Notes: a model not told the origin generated them from the sequence alone. Positions 18,551 through 26,740 are shown, counted from the first letter of the stretch. The stretch is DNA of 64,000 nucleotides from QHXM01 sp032160165 (GCA_032160165.1 JAVHWA010000031.1:68232-132231), one strand, 5' to 3'. Numbers and translations are program-made.

Positions 18551-18737
18551 CGCCAACGGCGCGAAATGCAAAAGCCTGGGCCATCGGCCCAGGTCCATTC
18601 ATACTCAGATCTTCGGAGCGCTGAAAGCGCGGAATGTTTTGAGATCAGCGTTCGATCGCGCGCCTCAGCGCTGATCGATTCGTACAGAACATATCCTGGG
18701 CCGATGGCCCAGGCTTTTGCATCTCGCGCCCTTGGCG
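18551..18737. repeat. Palindromic intergenic element (CCTGGGCC type)
   Basis: Two 43-bp inverted arms (18551-18593 and 18695-18737) match with two mismatches. Each arm contains its own hairpin, CCTGGGCC-ATC-GGCCCAGG, preceded by ATGCAAAAG and CGCCAA-GGCGCGA. Two smaller stems (AGCGCTGAAAGCGC and CAGCGCTGA) lie between. It fills most of the 409-bp gap between folK and panB. It looks like a BIME formed by two REP units in opposite orientation. Confidence 0.8.
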
Positions 18738-18813
18738 CTTTCGGAGTCTCCGAACAAATGATTCGATCATGTGAATATCAATCCGCATCAGCCCAGGCGA
18801 TCCACCTTATTCC

Positions 18814-18841
18814 TTGCTTTTCAGCCGACCTGTCCTATAAT
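18814..18841 (+). promoter_or_regulatory. Candidate sigma-70 promoter for panB
   Basis: TTGCTT and TATAAT are spaced by 16 bp. The panB ATG lies ~100 nt downstream. The perfect -10 makes this one of the better promoter matches in the window. Confidence 0.55.
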
Positions 18842-18942
18842 TACCGCCTTGCACGTCCCTTACATATGAAGACATAAGAAAATGAAGCGGTGATCCTGGC
18901 AAGAAGGGTCGCCGCCTATCTGTTTGGAGAAAGAGTTCCACA

Positions 18943-19827
18943 ATGGCCTATCTCAAACCGCAGCGTCCCGAAAAAGTAACGGCTCCGAGTTTGCGCGCTA
19001 GCAAGGAACGTGGTGAGCGCTTGGTATGTCTGACTGCTTACGACTACACGATGGCTCGCATCGTTGACGAAGCGGGGATCGATATCGTGCTCGTCGGTGA
19101 CAGTATCGGCAATACGATGCTCGGCTATGGCAACACGGTTCCGGTCACGCTGGAAGAGATCGTGATGCACACCCGCGCAGTACGTCGCGGCGTACAGCGC
19201 GCGTTACTTGTCGCGGATATGCCCTATGGCTCGTTTCATACCGGTGAACGTGATGCTATCAACAACGCTCTGCGCTTGATCAAGGAGGGCGCGGCTGAGG
19301 CGGTCAAGCTCGAGGGCGGATTGAAGCGCGCCAAACTGGTCAAAAGACTCGTGGACGAAGAGATCCCGGTAATGGGACACATCGGACTGACTCCTCAGTC
19401 GGTCAATAAACTCGGCGGTTATCGGGTTCAGGGTAAGACTGCTGAAACAGCTCGCCAGCTTCTGGAGGATGCAAAGGCACTCGAGGATGCGGGCGCGTTT
19501 GCTATCGTGCTTGAAGTGGTTCCGCGCGAAATCGCCAGGCTGATCACCGAAAGCGTCAAGATTCCGACGATCGGAATCGGAGCCGGCTCGCATTGTGATA
19601 TCCAGGTTCTCGTTATCCACGACTTGCTCGGCCTCTCGTTCGGCAAGCTGGCCCGCTTCGTGCGCCCTTACGCAAATTTACGCGAGACGATGACGGAGGC
19701 CATTAGTCGTTGGGCCGAAGACGTGAGAGTCGGGTCCTACCCATCGGAAGAAGAATCCTACGGACTGCCTGCAGACGCCGCAAAGGACCTCGATATCAAA
19801 TCCGACACAGAGGTGAAGAAGCAGTAG
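18943..19827 (+). CDS. panB: 3-methyl-2-oxobutanoate hydroxymethyltransferase
   Basis: Adds a hydroxymethyl group from methylene-THF to ketoisovalerate, the first committed step of pantothenate synthesis. At 294 residues it is a little longer than usual because of a charged C-terminal tail. Signatures: LTAYDYTMARIVDEAG, LVGDSIGNTMLGY and VADMPYGSF (metal-binding Asp residues), AVKLEGG, MGHIGLTPQSV, VLEVVP with the catalytic Glu, and GIGAGSHCDIQVLV. A GGAG lies about 13 nt before the ATG. panC follows 77 bp later across a heptad hairpin. Confidence 0.96.
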   Translation: MAYLKPQRPEKVTAPSLRASKERGERLVCLTAYDYTMARIVDEAGIDIVLVGDSIGNTMLGYGNTVPVTLEEIVMHTRAVRRGVQRALLVADMPYGSFHTGERDAINNALRLIKEGAAEAVKLEGGLKRAKLVKRLVDEEIPVMGHIGLTPQSVNKLGGYRVQGKTAETARQLLEDAKALEDAGAFAIVLEVVPREIARLITESVKIPTIGIGAGSHCDIQVLVIHDLLGLSFGKLARFVRPYANLRETMTEAISRWAEDVRVGSYPSEEESYGLPADAAKDLDIKSDTEVKKQ

Positions 19828-19900
19828 TCAGTGGTCAGTGGCCGGTGGTCAGTTTTTAGCTGGCTCCCGCTGACCACTGACCACCGACCACTGATCACTG
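19826..19900. repeat. Heptad-repeat inverted arms, locus 4 (panB-panC)
   Basis: Left arm 19826-19853 (GTCAGTG, GTCAGTG, GCCGGTG, GTCAGTT) begins at the panB stop. Right arm 19870-19900, read as complement, gives CAGTGAT, CAGTGGT, CGGTGGT, CAGTGGT. A near-perfect hairpin of about 26 bp with a 16-nt loop fills the whole gap, and panC starts 5 nt later. Confidence 0.88.
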
Positions 19901-19904
19901 CCTT

Positions 19905-20786
19905 ATGGAAATCATAAATCGCCGTCAACGCATGAGCTCGGTCGCCCGCAAAGTGCGCCGCGAGCAGGATCGGACGATTGGGCTAGTTCCGACAATGGGC
20001 GCGTTGCACGACGGACACCTGAGCCTGATCCGCGAAGCGCGACGGATGTGTGATCTGGTTGTGGTTTCGGTCTTCGTCAATCCAGCACAATTTGCGCTGG
20101 ACGAAGACTTTGAGAAGTACCCCAGAGACCTTACCAAAGACGCTGCGATCTTGACGGACTATAACGTGGATTACATCTTCGCGCCCTCCATCGAAGAGAT
20201 CTATCCAAAGGATTTCTCTACTTACGTAACCGTTGGAGGTTTGTCAGAGCAACTCGAGGGCGCAGCGCGACCAGGCCATTTTCGTGGCGTCGCTACCGTT
20301 GTCACTGTGCTCTTGAACATCGTCCGCCCGGACTTTGCGTTCTTCGGGCAGAAGGATGCGCAGCAAACGATTATCGTCAAGCGACTGGTCCGCGACCTGG
20401 CGTTCGAGACAGAGATCGTGGTGCTCCCGACCGTACGCGAAGAGTCCGGCCTCGCTCTCTCGTCACGCAATTCATATTTGAGTGGTGAAGAAAAACGCGC
20501 CGCTGCCGTATTGCATAAAGGTCTCCAGCGGGCAAAGGAAGCGTATTCCTCGGGAGAGCGTTCCGGCTCGCGTCTGGCAGAGGTGGTGCGAACTACTGTG
20601 GCCGGCGAACCGCTCGCGCGGCTCGATTATGTAAGCATCACAGAGGCTGACTCGCTTGAGACGCTCGAGAAATTGGACGACAAAACAGTTCTCATCGCAC
20701 TCGCGGCCCAAGTGGGAAAAACCCGCTTGATAGACAACGTCGTACTGAACCGCAAGAAGAATGGAAGCGCCGCGGGACAACAGTGA
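19905..20786 (+). CDS. panC: Pantoate--beta-alanine ligase
   Basis: ATP-dependent condensation of pantoate with beta-alanine. The 293-residue protein has VPTMGALHDGHLSLIREAR with the HxGH nucleotide motif, VSVFVNPAQF, FGQKDAQQTIIVKRLVRDL (KMSKS-equivalent region follows), and SGLALSSRNSYLS. The start ATG follows the right heptad arm by 4 nt, and no Shine-Dalgarno sequence is visible, so translation may depend on coupling to panB. panD is not in the window. Confidence 0.96.
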   Translation: MEIINRRQRMSSVARKVRREQDRTIGLVPTMGALHDGHLSLIREARRMCDLVVVSVFVNPAQFALDEDFEKYPRDLTKDAAILTDYNVDYIFAPSIEEIYPKDFSTYVTVGGLSEQLEGAARPGHFRGVATVVTVLLNIVRPDFAFFGQKDAQQTIIVKRLVRDLAFETEIVVLPTVREESGLALSSRNSYLSGEEKRAAAVLHKGLQRAKEAYSSGERSGSRLAEVVRTTVAGEPLARLDYVSITEADSLETLEKLDDKTVLIALAAQVGKTRLIDNVVLNRKKNGSAAGQQ

Positions 20787-20799
20787 ATTCGTATCAGAT

Positions 20800-20861
20800 G
20801 AATCGTAAGTCGTGAGTAGACGAGCTGCTTTGTCTATTTACGGTTTACGATTTACTATTTA
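20800..20861. repeat. Heptad-repeat inverted arms, locus 5
   Basis: Left arm 20800-20820 (GAATCGT, AAGTCGT, GAGTAGA) and right arm 20832-20861 (complement: AAATAGT, AAATCGT, AAACCGT, AAATAGA). It lies in the 85-bp gap between panC and the iron-sulfur subunit gene. Confidence 0.75.
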
Positions 20862-20871
20862 AGTCTCATCT

Positions 20872-21396
20872 ATGGCCGCTAAACAGAAAGCCCACATCGA
20901 ATTCATACTAAACGGGGAACGTACAGAAGTCGCGTTTGCTCCACACAAGACTCTGCTCGAAGTCCTGCGTGAAGACCTCGGACTAACGGGCACGAAGCAC
21001 GGCTGCGAGCTGGGCGAGTGCGGAACCTGCGCAGTCCTCGTCGACGGCCGGTCTGTGCTTTCATGTCTGGCATTGGGACTCGACATGGAAGGTCGCGCGG
21101 TAGAGAGCATAGAAGGCATGGCCGACGGCGCCAGGCTCCATCCACTGCAGGATACATTCGCGGACCTTGGCGCGGCACAGTGCGGTTATTGCACTCCAGG
21201 CTTTCTTCTGGTGACGAAAGAACTCTTGAAGACAAATCCCCATCCCAGCCGCGACCAGATCAAGGAAGCGCTGTCGGGCAATCTCTGTCGTTGCACTGGC
21301 TATCTGAAGATTTACGAAGCGGTCGAATTGGCGGCCGCGCGAATGCGGGGCGAAGAGGCAGTTCCGGTTCACGAGACTGTGTATGGCTACGAATAA
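20872..21396 (+). CDS. 2Fe-2S subunit of molybdenum hydroxylase (4-hydroxybenzoyl-CoA reductase gamma-like)
   Basis: A 174-residue electron-transfer subunit with two [2Fe-2S] clusters. The plant-type cluster motif is GCELGECGTCAVLVDG plus SCLALG; the second cluster has CGYCTPGF and GNLCRCTGY. This is the CoxS/HcrC/XdhC-type layout. It overlaps the alpha-subunit start by 14 bp, so the two are translationally coupled. Subunit identity is firm; assignment to the 4-hydroxybenzoyl-CoA reductase branch rests on its two partners. The start ATG at 20872 has no clear Shine-Dalgarno. Confidence 0.93.
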   Translation: MAAKQKAHIEFILNGERTEVAFAPHKTLLEVLREDLGLTGTKHGCELGECGTCAVLVDGRSVLSCLALGLDMEGRAVESIEGMADGARLHPLQDTFADLGAAQCGYCTPGFLLVTKELLKTNPHPSRDQIKEALSGNLCRCTGYLKIYEAVELAAARMRGEEAVPVHETVYGYE

Positions 21397-23857
21397 GACA
21401 GGAAGCGACGCATCCTCACGAAACGGCGAGCCTTTGCGTGTCGTGGGCAAACCGTTTCGTAAGGTCGACGCCCGCGCGAAGTGCACCGGCCAAACCAAAT
21501 TCGCCGACGACATAGTTCTGCCGCGCATGCTCTACGCCAAGCTGCTGCGTTCCCACGAGCCGCACGCGTTAATCAAAAACATCGACACAACCAAGGCCAT
21601 CGCTGCACCTGGTGTGTTCGCTGTGATCACCGGGGAAGAATTGCCCATCTCGTACGGAATTCTCCCGGTAAGTCAGGACGAGCACGCGTTGTGTATCGAC
21701 AAGGTTCGATTCATTGGCGACCCCGTTGCAGCAGTCGCCGCGGTTGACGAGGATGCCGCGTTCGATGCGATGAATTTGATCGAGGTCGAATACGAGCCTC
21801 TTCAAACGATCACCAGCATCGACGAAGCCGTGATGGTGGACGAGCCTCGGATTCACGAGTACGGCGACGGCGGGAATGTGCATAAGAAAGTTTCGCTCGA
21901 GTTCGGCGACATGGACGAGGGCTTCGCCCAAGCCGATCTCGTTCGCGAGGACATTCTCTTCTTCGAAGGGAATACCCATCTGCCGATGGAGCAGCACGCA
22001 GCCGTCGCGCACTTCGATGCCGATGGAAAGTTAACCCTTTGGAGTTCCACGCAGACTCCACACTACGTGCATCGCGCGTTGGCAAAGACGCTCGAGCTTC
22101 CGGCCAGTCACATCCGCGTAATCGCAACGCCTAACGGCGGCGGGTTCGGTGGGAAGTCGGATCCTTTCAATCATGAGATTGCGGTGGCAAAGCTGGCGAT
22201 GATTACAGGCCGCCCCGTGAAGATCACGCTAACGCGCGAAGAAGTGTTTTACTGTCACCGCGGTCGTCATCCTGTTCTTATGAAGATTAAGACAGGCGTA
22301 AAGAAGGATGGCGCGATCACGGCCATGGATTTTCAGTCGTTCCTGGACGGCGGTGCGTACGGTTCATATGGAGTTGCCAGCACCTTCTACACGGGCGCCC
22401 TTCAGACCGTCACCTACAATGTCCCGCGCTACAAGTTTCGAGGCCTGCGGGCGTTTACAAACAAGCCGCCGTGCGGCCCCAAACGCGGACATGGAACACC
22501 GCAGCCGCGATTTGCTCTTGAAGTCCAGCTCGACAAGATCGCGGAAGAGCTCAAGCTGGATCCTGTAGACATAAGGCGAAAACATCTGGTCCCGCCGTTC
22601 TCGGTTACCGCTAATTACCTACGCGTGGGGAGCATGGGTCTGGGAAAATGTATCGACAAAGTCGTCGAGGGCTCTAATTGGAAGAACAAGTTTTCCAATT
22701 GGGACCGTGAGAAGCGGAAGCTGCCCGATGGCAAAGGTATCGGCATCGCTTGCAGCTCGTACATTTGCGGTGCTGGTTTGCCGATCTATTGGAACAACAT
22801 GCCGCAGTCAGGGGTTCAACTGCGGCTCGATCGTCAGGGCGGCGTCTGCGTCCAGTGCGGCTCCACCGACATAGGCCAGGGATCTGATTCGATTCTCGCC
22901 TACATCGTCGCCGAGGTTTTAGGCATTGACCCCTTCGATATTCGCGTTGTTACCGCTGATACCGACCTGACTCCGGTCGATCTCGGCAGCTATTCGAGCC
23001 GCGTGACGTTGATGACCGGAAACGCCGCATTGCAGGCGGCTGAGCGTGCTCGTGAACTTTTGGTGCGGGCCGTGGCGGAGAAGCTGAAGGTCCCGGTTGA
23101 GAATCTCTCATTGGCCGAGCGACGCGTCTTCGATGTCGAGAATCCTGAAACAGGAGTGACGTTCGCCGAAGCTGTTGTTCTGGCGGAAACGAAGTTCGGC
23201 ACAATCGGCACGGTGGGCTCGTACTCGCCCCCGGCTTCGCCCGGCAAGTTCAAGGGCGCGGGCGTCGGACCCTCGCCCGCGTACAGTTATTCCGCCGCCG
23301 TTGCGGAGGTCGATGTCGACGCGGCGACCGGGATCGTGACGGTCGAGCGGATATACATCGGCCACGACATAGGACAATCGATTAATCCGGTTCTGGTAAT
23401 GGGCCAGGTCGAGGGCTCTGTTTACATGGGGCTTGGCGAGGCCTTGATGGAAGAGATGACGTATCGAGCCAATCGAAACGTTGTGCACAAGTTTCCTTCG
23501 CTGCTCGAATACAAGAGTCCCACCACGCTCGAGATGTGCGATGTAATCACCTATCTGATCGAAGACGCGGACCCCAACGGCCCGTTTGGCGCGAAAGAAG
23601 TCGGACAGGGACCGCTGTTACCGGTCATGCCTGCGGTGGCGAATGCCGTTTACGATGCCGTGGGCGTGCGTATTGACGAGGTGCCGATCACTCCAGAGAA
23701 AGTCTTAATGGCTTTGCGCGAGAAATCTCGCGGCCGTGAGGGACGGTTCGGACCGAAGGCGGTACCAGAAGTCGAATGGCCGGAACCGCTGAAAGTATTG
23801 ACACCGGCCGAAGGCGGCGATGGCCGAGAGATGCCGCGGGTCGCTGTGCATTCGTGA
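21383..23857 (+). CDS. Molybdopterin-binding subunit of molybdenum hydroxylase (4-hydroxybenzoyl-CoA reductase alpha-like)
   Basis: The 824-residue catalytic subunit of a xanthine-oxidase-family enzyme. The N-terminal domain has KVDARAKCTGQTKFADD and GILPVSQDEHALCIDKVRF; cofactor-binding segments include GGGFGGKSDPF, CGSTDIGQGSDSILAYI and TADTDLTPVDLGSYSSRV. The active-site Glu is in GPFGAKEVGQGPLLPVMPA. The wording of these segments, especially PVSQDEHAL and DLGSYSSRVTLMTGNA, is closer to HcrA (which reductively removes the 4-hydroxyl of 4-hydroxybenzoyl-CoA) than to xanthine dehydrogenase or CO dehydrogenase. No CoA ligase is nearby, so the real substrate is unproven. Confidence 0.9.
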   Translation: MATNKTGSDASSRNGEPLRVVGKPFRKVDARAKCTGQTKFADDIVLPRMLYAKLLRSHEPHALIKNIDTTKAIAAPGVFAVITGEELPISYGILPVSQDEHALCIDKVRFIGDPVAAVAAVDEDAAFDAMNLIEVEYEPLQTITSIDEAVMVDEPRIHEYGDGGNVHKKVSLEFGDMDEGFAQADLVREDILFFEGNTHLPMEQHAAVAHFDADGKLTLWSSTQTPHYVHRALAKTLELPASHIRVIATPNGGGFGGKSDPFNHEIAVAKLAMITGRPVKITLTREEVFYCHRGRHPVLMKIKTGVKKDGAITAMDFQSFLDGGAYGSYGVASTFYTGALQTVTYNVPRYKFRGLRAFTNKPPCGPKRGHGTPQPRFALEVQLDKIAEELKLDPVDIRRKHLVPPFSVTANYLRVGSMGLGKCIDKVVEGSNWKNKFSNWDREKRKLPDGKGIGIACSSYICGAGLPIYWNNMPQSGVQLRLDRQGGVCVQCGSTDIGQGSDSILAYIVAEVLGIDPFDIRVVTADTDLTPVDLGSYSSRVTLMTGNAALQAAERARELLVRAVAEKLKVPVENLSLAERRVFDVENPETGVTFAEAVVLAETKFGTIGTVGSYSPPASPGKFKGAGVGPSPAYSYSAAVAEVDVDAATGIVTVERIYIGHDIGQSINPVLVMGQVEGSVYMGLGEALMEEMTYRANRNVVHKFPSLLEYKSPTTLEMCDVITYLIEDADPNGPFGAKEVGQGPLLPVMPAVANAVYDAVGVRIDEVPITPEKVLMALREKSRGREGRFGPKAVPEVEWPEPLKVLTPAEGGDGREMPRVAVHS

Positions 23858-23930
23858 GCGCCATCGTTGTAGATGACGTATTACTAACCAAGATCCCCAC
23901 CCATCACTGCATAGAGAGGGGAGACTGGAT

Positions 23931-24304
23931 ATGAGTGAAGACAGAACAGGTGAAACCAATGGAGGAAGGTCTTTCGAAGAACGTGTATTCGTTCGCTTTG
24001 ATGCGTTAGACAACCGGCTTAGAAGCGTCGACGCACGGCTTGATAGCGTGGAAGCAGGGCTTGGTAAGGTCGAAGCGCGACTGGAGGTGTTGGAGGCCAA
24101 GACCTACGATACGAAGCCGATCTGGGAAAGGGCGCTCGCAGAGTTTGCCAGTCTGCGCGAAACCTGAACGACCGGTTCGCTCAGGTAAACGAGCGCTTCG
24201 AAAAAGTTGACGACCGCTTCCATAATCTTGATCGCAAATTCGACTTGCTCGCTGGCGACATGATTCAACTCCGCACGGATCAGAGACGGTCGAACGTCGA
24301 ATAG
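23931..24304 (+). pseudogene. Coiled-coil protein, frameshifted
   Basis: A coiled-coil protein of about 124 residues broken by a one-base shift near 24160. The first frame (23931-24167) gives a chain of heptads such as RFDALDNRLRSVDARLDSV, then PIWERALAEFASLRET and stops. The next frame (24164-24304) continues without a gap in sense: LNDRFAQVNERFEKVDDRF ... DLLAGDMIQLRTDQRR. Together they match a recurrent family of small coiled-coil proteins with no known function. A GGGGAG site precedes the ATG. It sits between the alpha and beta subunit genes. Whether decayed or a sequencing error cannot be told. Confidence 0.65.
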
Positions 24305-24329
24305 ATAAGATTGAGACGGAGCAAGTGAA

Positions 24330-24938
24330 ATGAATATTAGACGCAAAAACCACTCTAGATTGGTATTGATTGCATTCGTCACTCTGCTCTTGGCGCACGC
24401 CTTCTGCCGTACGACCGCCGCTCAGGAGAAGCCCGCGGCCCCTGGCGAAGGGACATCATCATCCCGACCGCCCGATGCGAAAAAGGGTGATGCCGTTTTC
24501 AAGATACCCAAGGGATATATGGCGACCGACAAATCCGAAATCGGGCCGATGCTGATGCTCAATCCGAAGAAGCCCGCGGCGATGTTTGTTGCCTATCCTA
24601 AACAAGAGGAGACGGTGGAGGCCTTTCGTTTGCGTTTGCGTACCTTCGCTGCGGGCATGTTCTTCCACGAGAATAATGGCGCGATCATCTGGGACGTGAA
24701 GAAACTCGAGCCACATGCCGGCGATGGCGACGGAACAGCGGACATTGCGTTCGCAACCCAGGGGGGACTTGAAGTGGAGGTTGTTATTTATGAACGCAGA
24801 GGCGGTGTTCGCCCGTTTGTCTACGGCTACTTCGCTATGCGGGACCGCCCGAGCAAGAAAAACTCTGCAACTTTCATAGACGCGACAGGGAACGGCGTGA
24901 AGGAATTCGACGAACTCTGGAAATCATTTCCAAACTAG
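24330..24938 (+). CDS. Secreted protein of unknown function inside the molybdenum-hydroxylase cluster
   Basis: A 202-residue protein with a signal peptide (1-31, ending TTAAQ), a Pro/Ser-rich linker, then a mixed alpha/beta domain (FKIPKGYMATDKSEIGPMLMLNP, AAMFVAYPKQEETVEAFRLRL, AFATQGGLEVEVVIYERRGG). The AAGGGATATATGGC region resembles no motif. It separates the alpha subunit from the beta subunit, which is unusual for an hcr-like operon, but is on the same strand with short gaps (25 and 33 bp). I do not recognise the family and do not infer a role in the enzyme. Confidence 0.7.
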   Translation: MNIRRKNHSRLVLIAFVTLLLAHAFCRTTAAQEKPAAPGEGTSSSRPPDAKKGDAVFKIPKGYMATDKSEIGPMLMLNPKKPAAMFVAYPKQEETVEAFRLRLRTFAAGMFFHENNGAIIWDVKKLEPHAGDGDGTADIAFATQGGLEVEVVIYERRGGVRPFVYGYFAMRDRPSKKNSATFIDATGNGVKEFDELWKSFPN

Positions 24939-24971
24939 CTTCGACGGGAGTCTTAGACAGAGCTAACCATC

Positions 24972-25994
24972 ATGATGCGTCTTCCCAAATTCTCTTACTT
25001 CGTCCCGCGTACCATCGCGGACGCGGTAAAGATGATTGGCGACGCCGGCTCTGAAGGCCAGTTCGTCGCCGGAGGGACCGATCTCTATCCGAATATGAAG
25101 CGGCGACAGCAGACGCCGAAGACCGTTATCTCAGTCACGCGACTCCAGGAACTGAATCAGATAACTGGCGATGGTAAGAGCGGCGTAAGGATAGGCGCGT
25201 CGGTTTCTTTGACGGACATTTGCGAAAACGAAGTCATCAATCGCGACTATCCATTCTTCGCCGCGGCGGCGCGAACCATCTCCACGCCCATACTTCGCAA
25301 CATGGGCACCATCGGCGGCAATCTTCTGCTGGACACTCGCTGCAACTACTACGACCAGAACTACGAATGGCGAAAGGGCATCAACTTCTGCTTGAAGAAG
25401 GACGGCGATATCTGCTGGGTCGCCCCCGGAAGCAAGAAGTGCTGGGCAGTGCAGTCTTCAGACCTTGTTCCGGTGATGGTGGCAATCGGCGCCACGGTCA
25501 AACTCGCTTCAACGCTGGGCGAGAGAATGGTTGACGCTGCCGGTCTATACAACAACGACGGGATCGACTACCTCCACAAACGCCCTGACGAACTTTTGAC
25601 GGAGGTTCACCTTCCTCCTCTGAATGGCTGGCGCGCCGTTTACAAGAAACTAAGACGGCGCGGTGCTTTCGACTTTCCAGTACTAGGGGTGGCCGCGCGG
25701 TTGGACATGGCGGAAGATGGAACGGTGAAAGACGCGAAGCTGGTGTTGGGCGGCATCGCTCCGGCGCCAATCGAAGTCACGCAGGCCGCCTCCGCGCTGA
25801 TCGGCGCGCCACTCGATCGGGAACATATGCAAGCTGCCGCCGAAGCCTGCTACACGATAGCAAGGCCACTCGACAACACTGACTTCGTCATGAACTGGCG
25901 CAAGCAGATGGCGCGACCTTATGTTATGAGAGCGCTCGAAGCACTGCAGAATCAGGACGAAGGAGGCAGTAGCAGGACGCAGACGCGCCCCTGA
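24972..25994 (+). CDS. FAD-binding subunit with extra 4Fe-4S site (4-hydroxybenzoyl-CoA reductase beta-like)
   Basis: A 340-residue FAD subunit (CoxM/HcrB type): FVAGGTDLYPNMKRR and MGTIGGNLLLDTRCNYYDQ bind the flavin, and ARPLDNTDF is near the C-terminus. Between them is an insertion with four cysteines, Cys124, Cys140, Cys148 and Cys157. The spacing of 16, 8 and 9 residues is that of the four ligands (122, 138, 146, 155) of the additional [4Fe-4S] cluster known only from 4-hydroxybenzoyl-CoA reductase beta subunits. This is the best evidence for the subfamily. The last ~12 residues (EGGSSRTQTRP) are encoded by a heptad-repeat arm. Confidence 0.93.
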   Translation: MMRLPKFSYFVPRTIADAVKMIGDAGSEGQFVAGGTDLYPNMKRRQQTPKTVISVTRLQELNQITGDGKSGVRIGASVSLTDICENEVINRDYPFFAAAARTISTPILRNMGTIGGNLLLDTRCNYYDQNYEWRKGINFCLKKDGDICWVAPGSKKCWAVQSSDLVPVMVAIGATVKLASTLGERMVDAAGLYNNDGIDYLHKRPDELLTEVHLPPLNGWRAVYKKLRRRGAFDFPVLGVAARLDMAEDGTVKDAKLVLGGIAPAPIEVTQAASALIGAPLDREHMQAAAEACYTIARPLDNTDFVMNWRKQMARPYVMRALEALQNQDEGGSSRTQTRP

Positions 25995-26038
25995 CCGTTA
26001 TGCTTTTCCTGCTTCCTGCTCCAGCCTCCTGCCTCCTC
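25961..26038. repeat. Heptad-repeat inverted arms, locus 6
   Basis: Left arm 25961-25987 (units related to AGGAGGC and AGGACGC) encodes the C-terminus of the FAD subunit. Right arm 26008-26038 has CCTGCTT, CCTGCTC, CAGCCTC, CTGCCTC. The next gene starts at 26041, right after the arm. Confidence 0.75.
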
Positions 26039-26040
26039 TT

Positions 26041-26646
26041 ATGATCTCCGCTCTCCTATTAGCTGCCGGGCAATCCCGCCGAATGGGCGCGTTCAAACCT
26101 CTACTTCCCTTTGGAGATAAGACAGTCATCGAAGCCAGCATAGACAACCTGAAGGCGGGTGGAGTCGAGGAGGTGGTCGTCGTCCTTGGTCATCGGGCCG
26201 AGGAACTCCGACAGAGACTCGCAACACGCCCTGTTCGATTCGCCTACAATACCGACGCAGAGAGCGAAATGGGAGTTTCGATCGCGCGCGGGGTGGAACA
26301 AATCCCCCCGAATGCAACGGCGGTGCTGATAGCGCTTGCTGATCAGCCGGCGATTCCTTCCAACATAATCAACGTCCTAATCGAAGAAAGAGACCGCACT
26401 GGCGCTCCCCTAATCATCCCAACTTATGAAGGGCGTGGAGGCCACCCGGTGCTGATCGATCTCAGTTTTCGTGACGCGCTGGCGACGCTGAATTCTCAAA
26501 GGGGCTTACGAGGGCTTTTTGAAACTCACAAAGCATCCATCCTTCGCCTGCCCGTCGCCTCGCCATATATTGTGCGCGACATGGATACGTGGGATGATTA
26601 CCGGGCGCTTCACGTCGAGGTCTTTGGAAGCGAGCCACTAAACTAG
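26041..26646 (+). CDS. MocA-like molybdenum cofactor nucleotidyltransferase
   Basis: A 201-residue NTP-transferase of the MobA/MocA family. The N-terminal signature is LLAAGQSRRMGAFKPLLPFGDKT; ALADQPAI carries the metal-binding Asp and GRGGHPVLID the cofactor region. MocA-type enzymes make the cytosine dinucleotide form of the molybdenum cofactor used by xanthine-oxidase-family enzymes, and linkage to the three subunit genes fits that. The start has no Shine-Dalgarno; a CCTCCTC arm sits there instead. Confidence 0.85.
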   Translation: MISALLLAAGQSRRMGAFKPLLPFGDKTVIEASIDNLKAGGVEEVVVVLGHRAEELRQRLATRPVRFAYNTDAESEMGVSIARGVEQIPPNATAVLIALADQPAIPSNIINVLIEERDRTGAPLIIPTYEGRGGHPVLIDLSFRDALATLNSQRGLRGLFETHKASILRLPVASPYIVRDMDTWDDYRALHVEVFGSEPLN

Positions 26647-26647
26647 T

Positions 26648-26740
26648 TGTCAGCGAGCAGTTGGCAGTTGGCAGTGAAAGCGAGAACGCTCTGGAAATAT
26701 TCTTAACCGCCAATTGCTCGCTGCCAACTGCTCACTGACT
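26648..26740. repeat. Heptad-repeat inverted arms, locus 7
   Basis: Left arm 26648-26677 (GTCAGCG, AGCAGTT, GGCAGTT, GGCAGTG) begins 2 bp after the stop of the MocA-like gene. Right arm 26707-26740 reads as complement GTCAGTG, AGCAGTT, GGCAGCG, AGCAATT, GGCGG. Near-perfect pairing. Confidence 0.85.
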
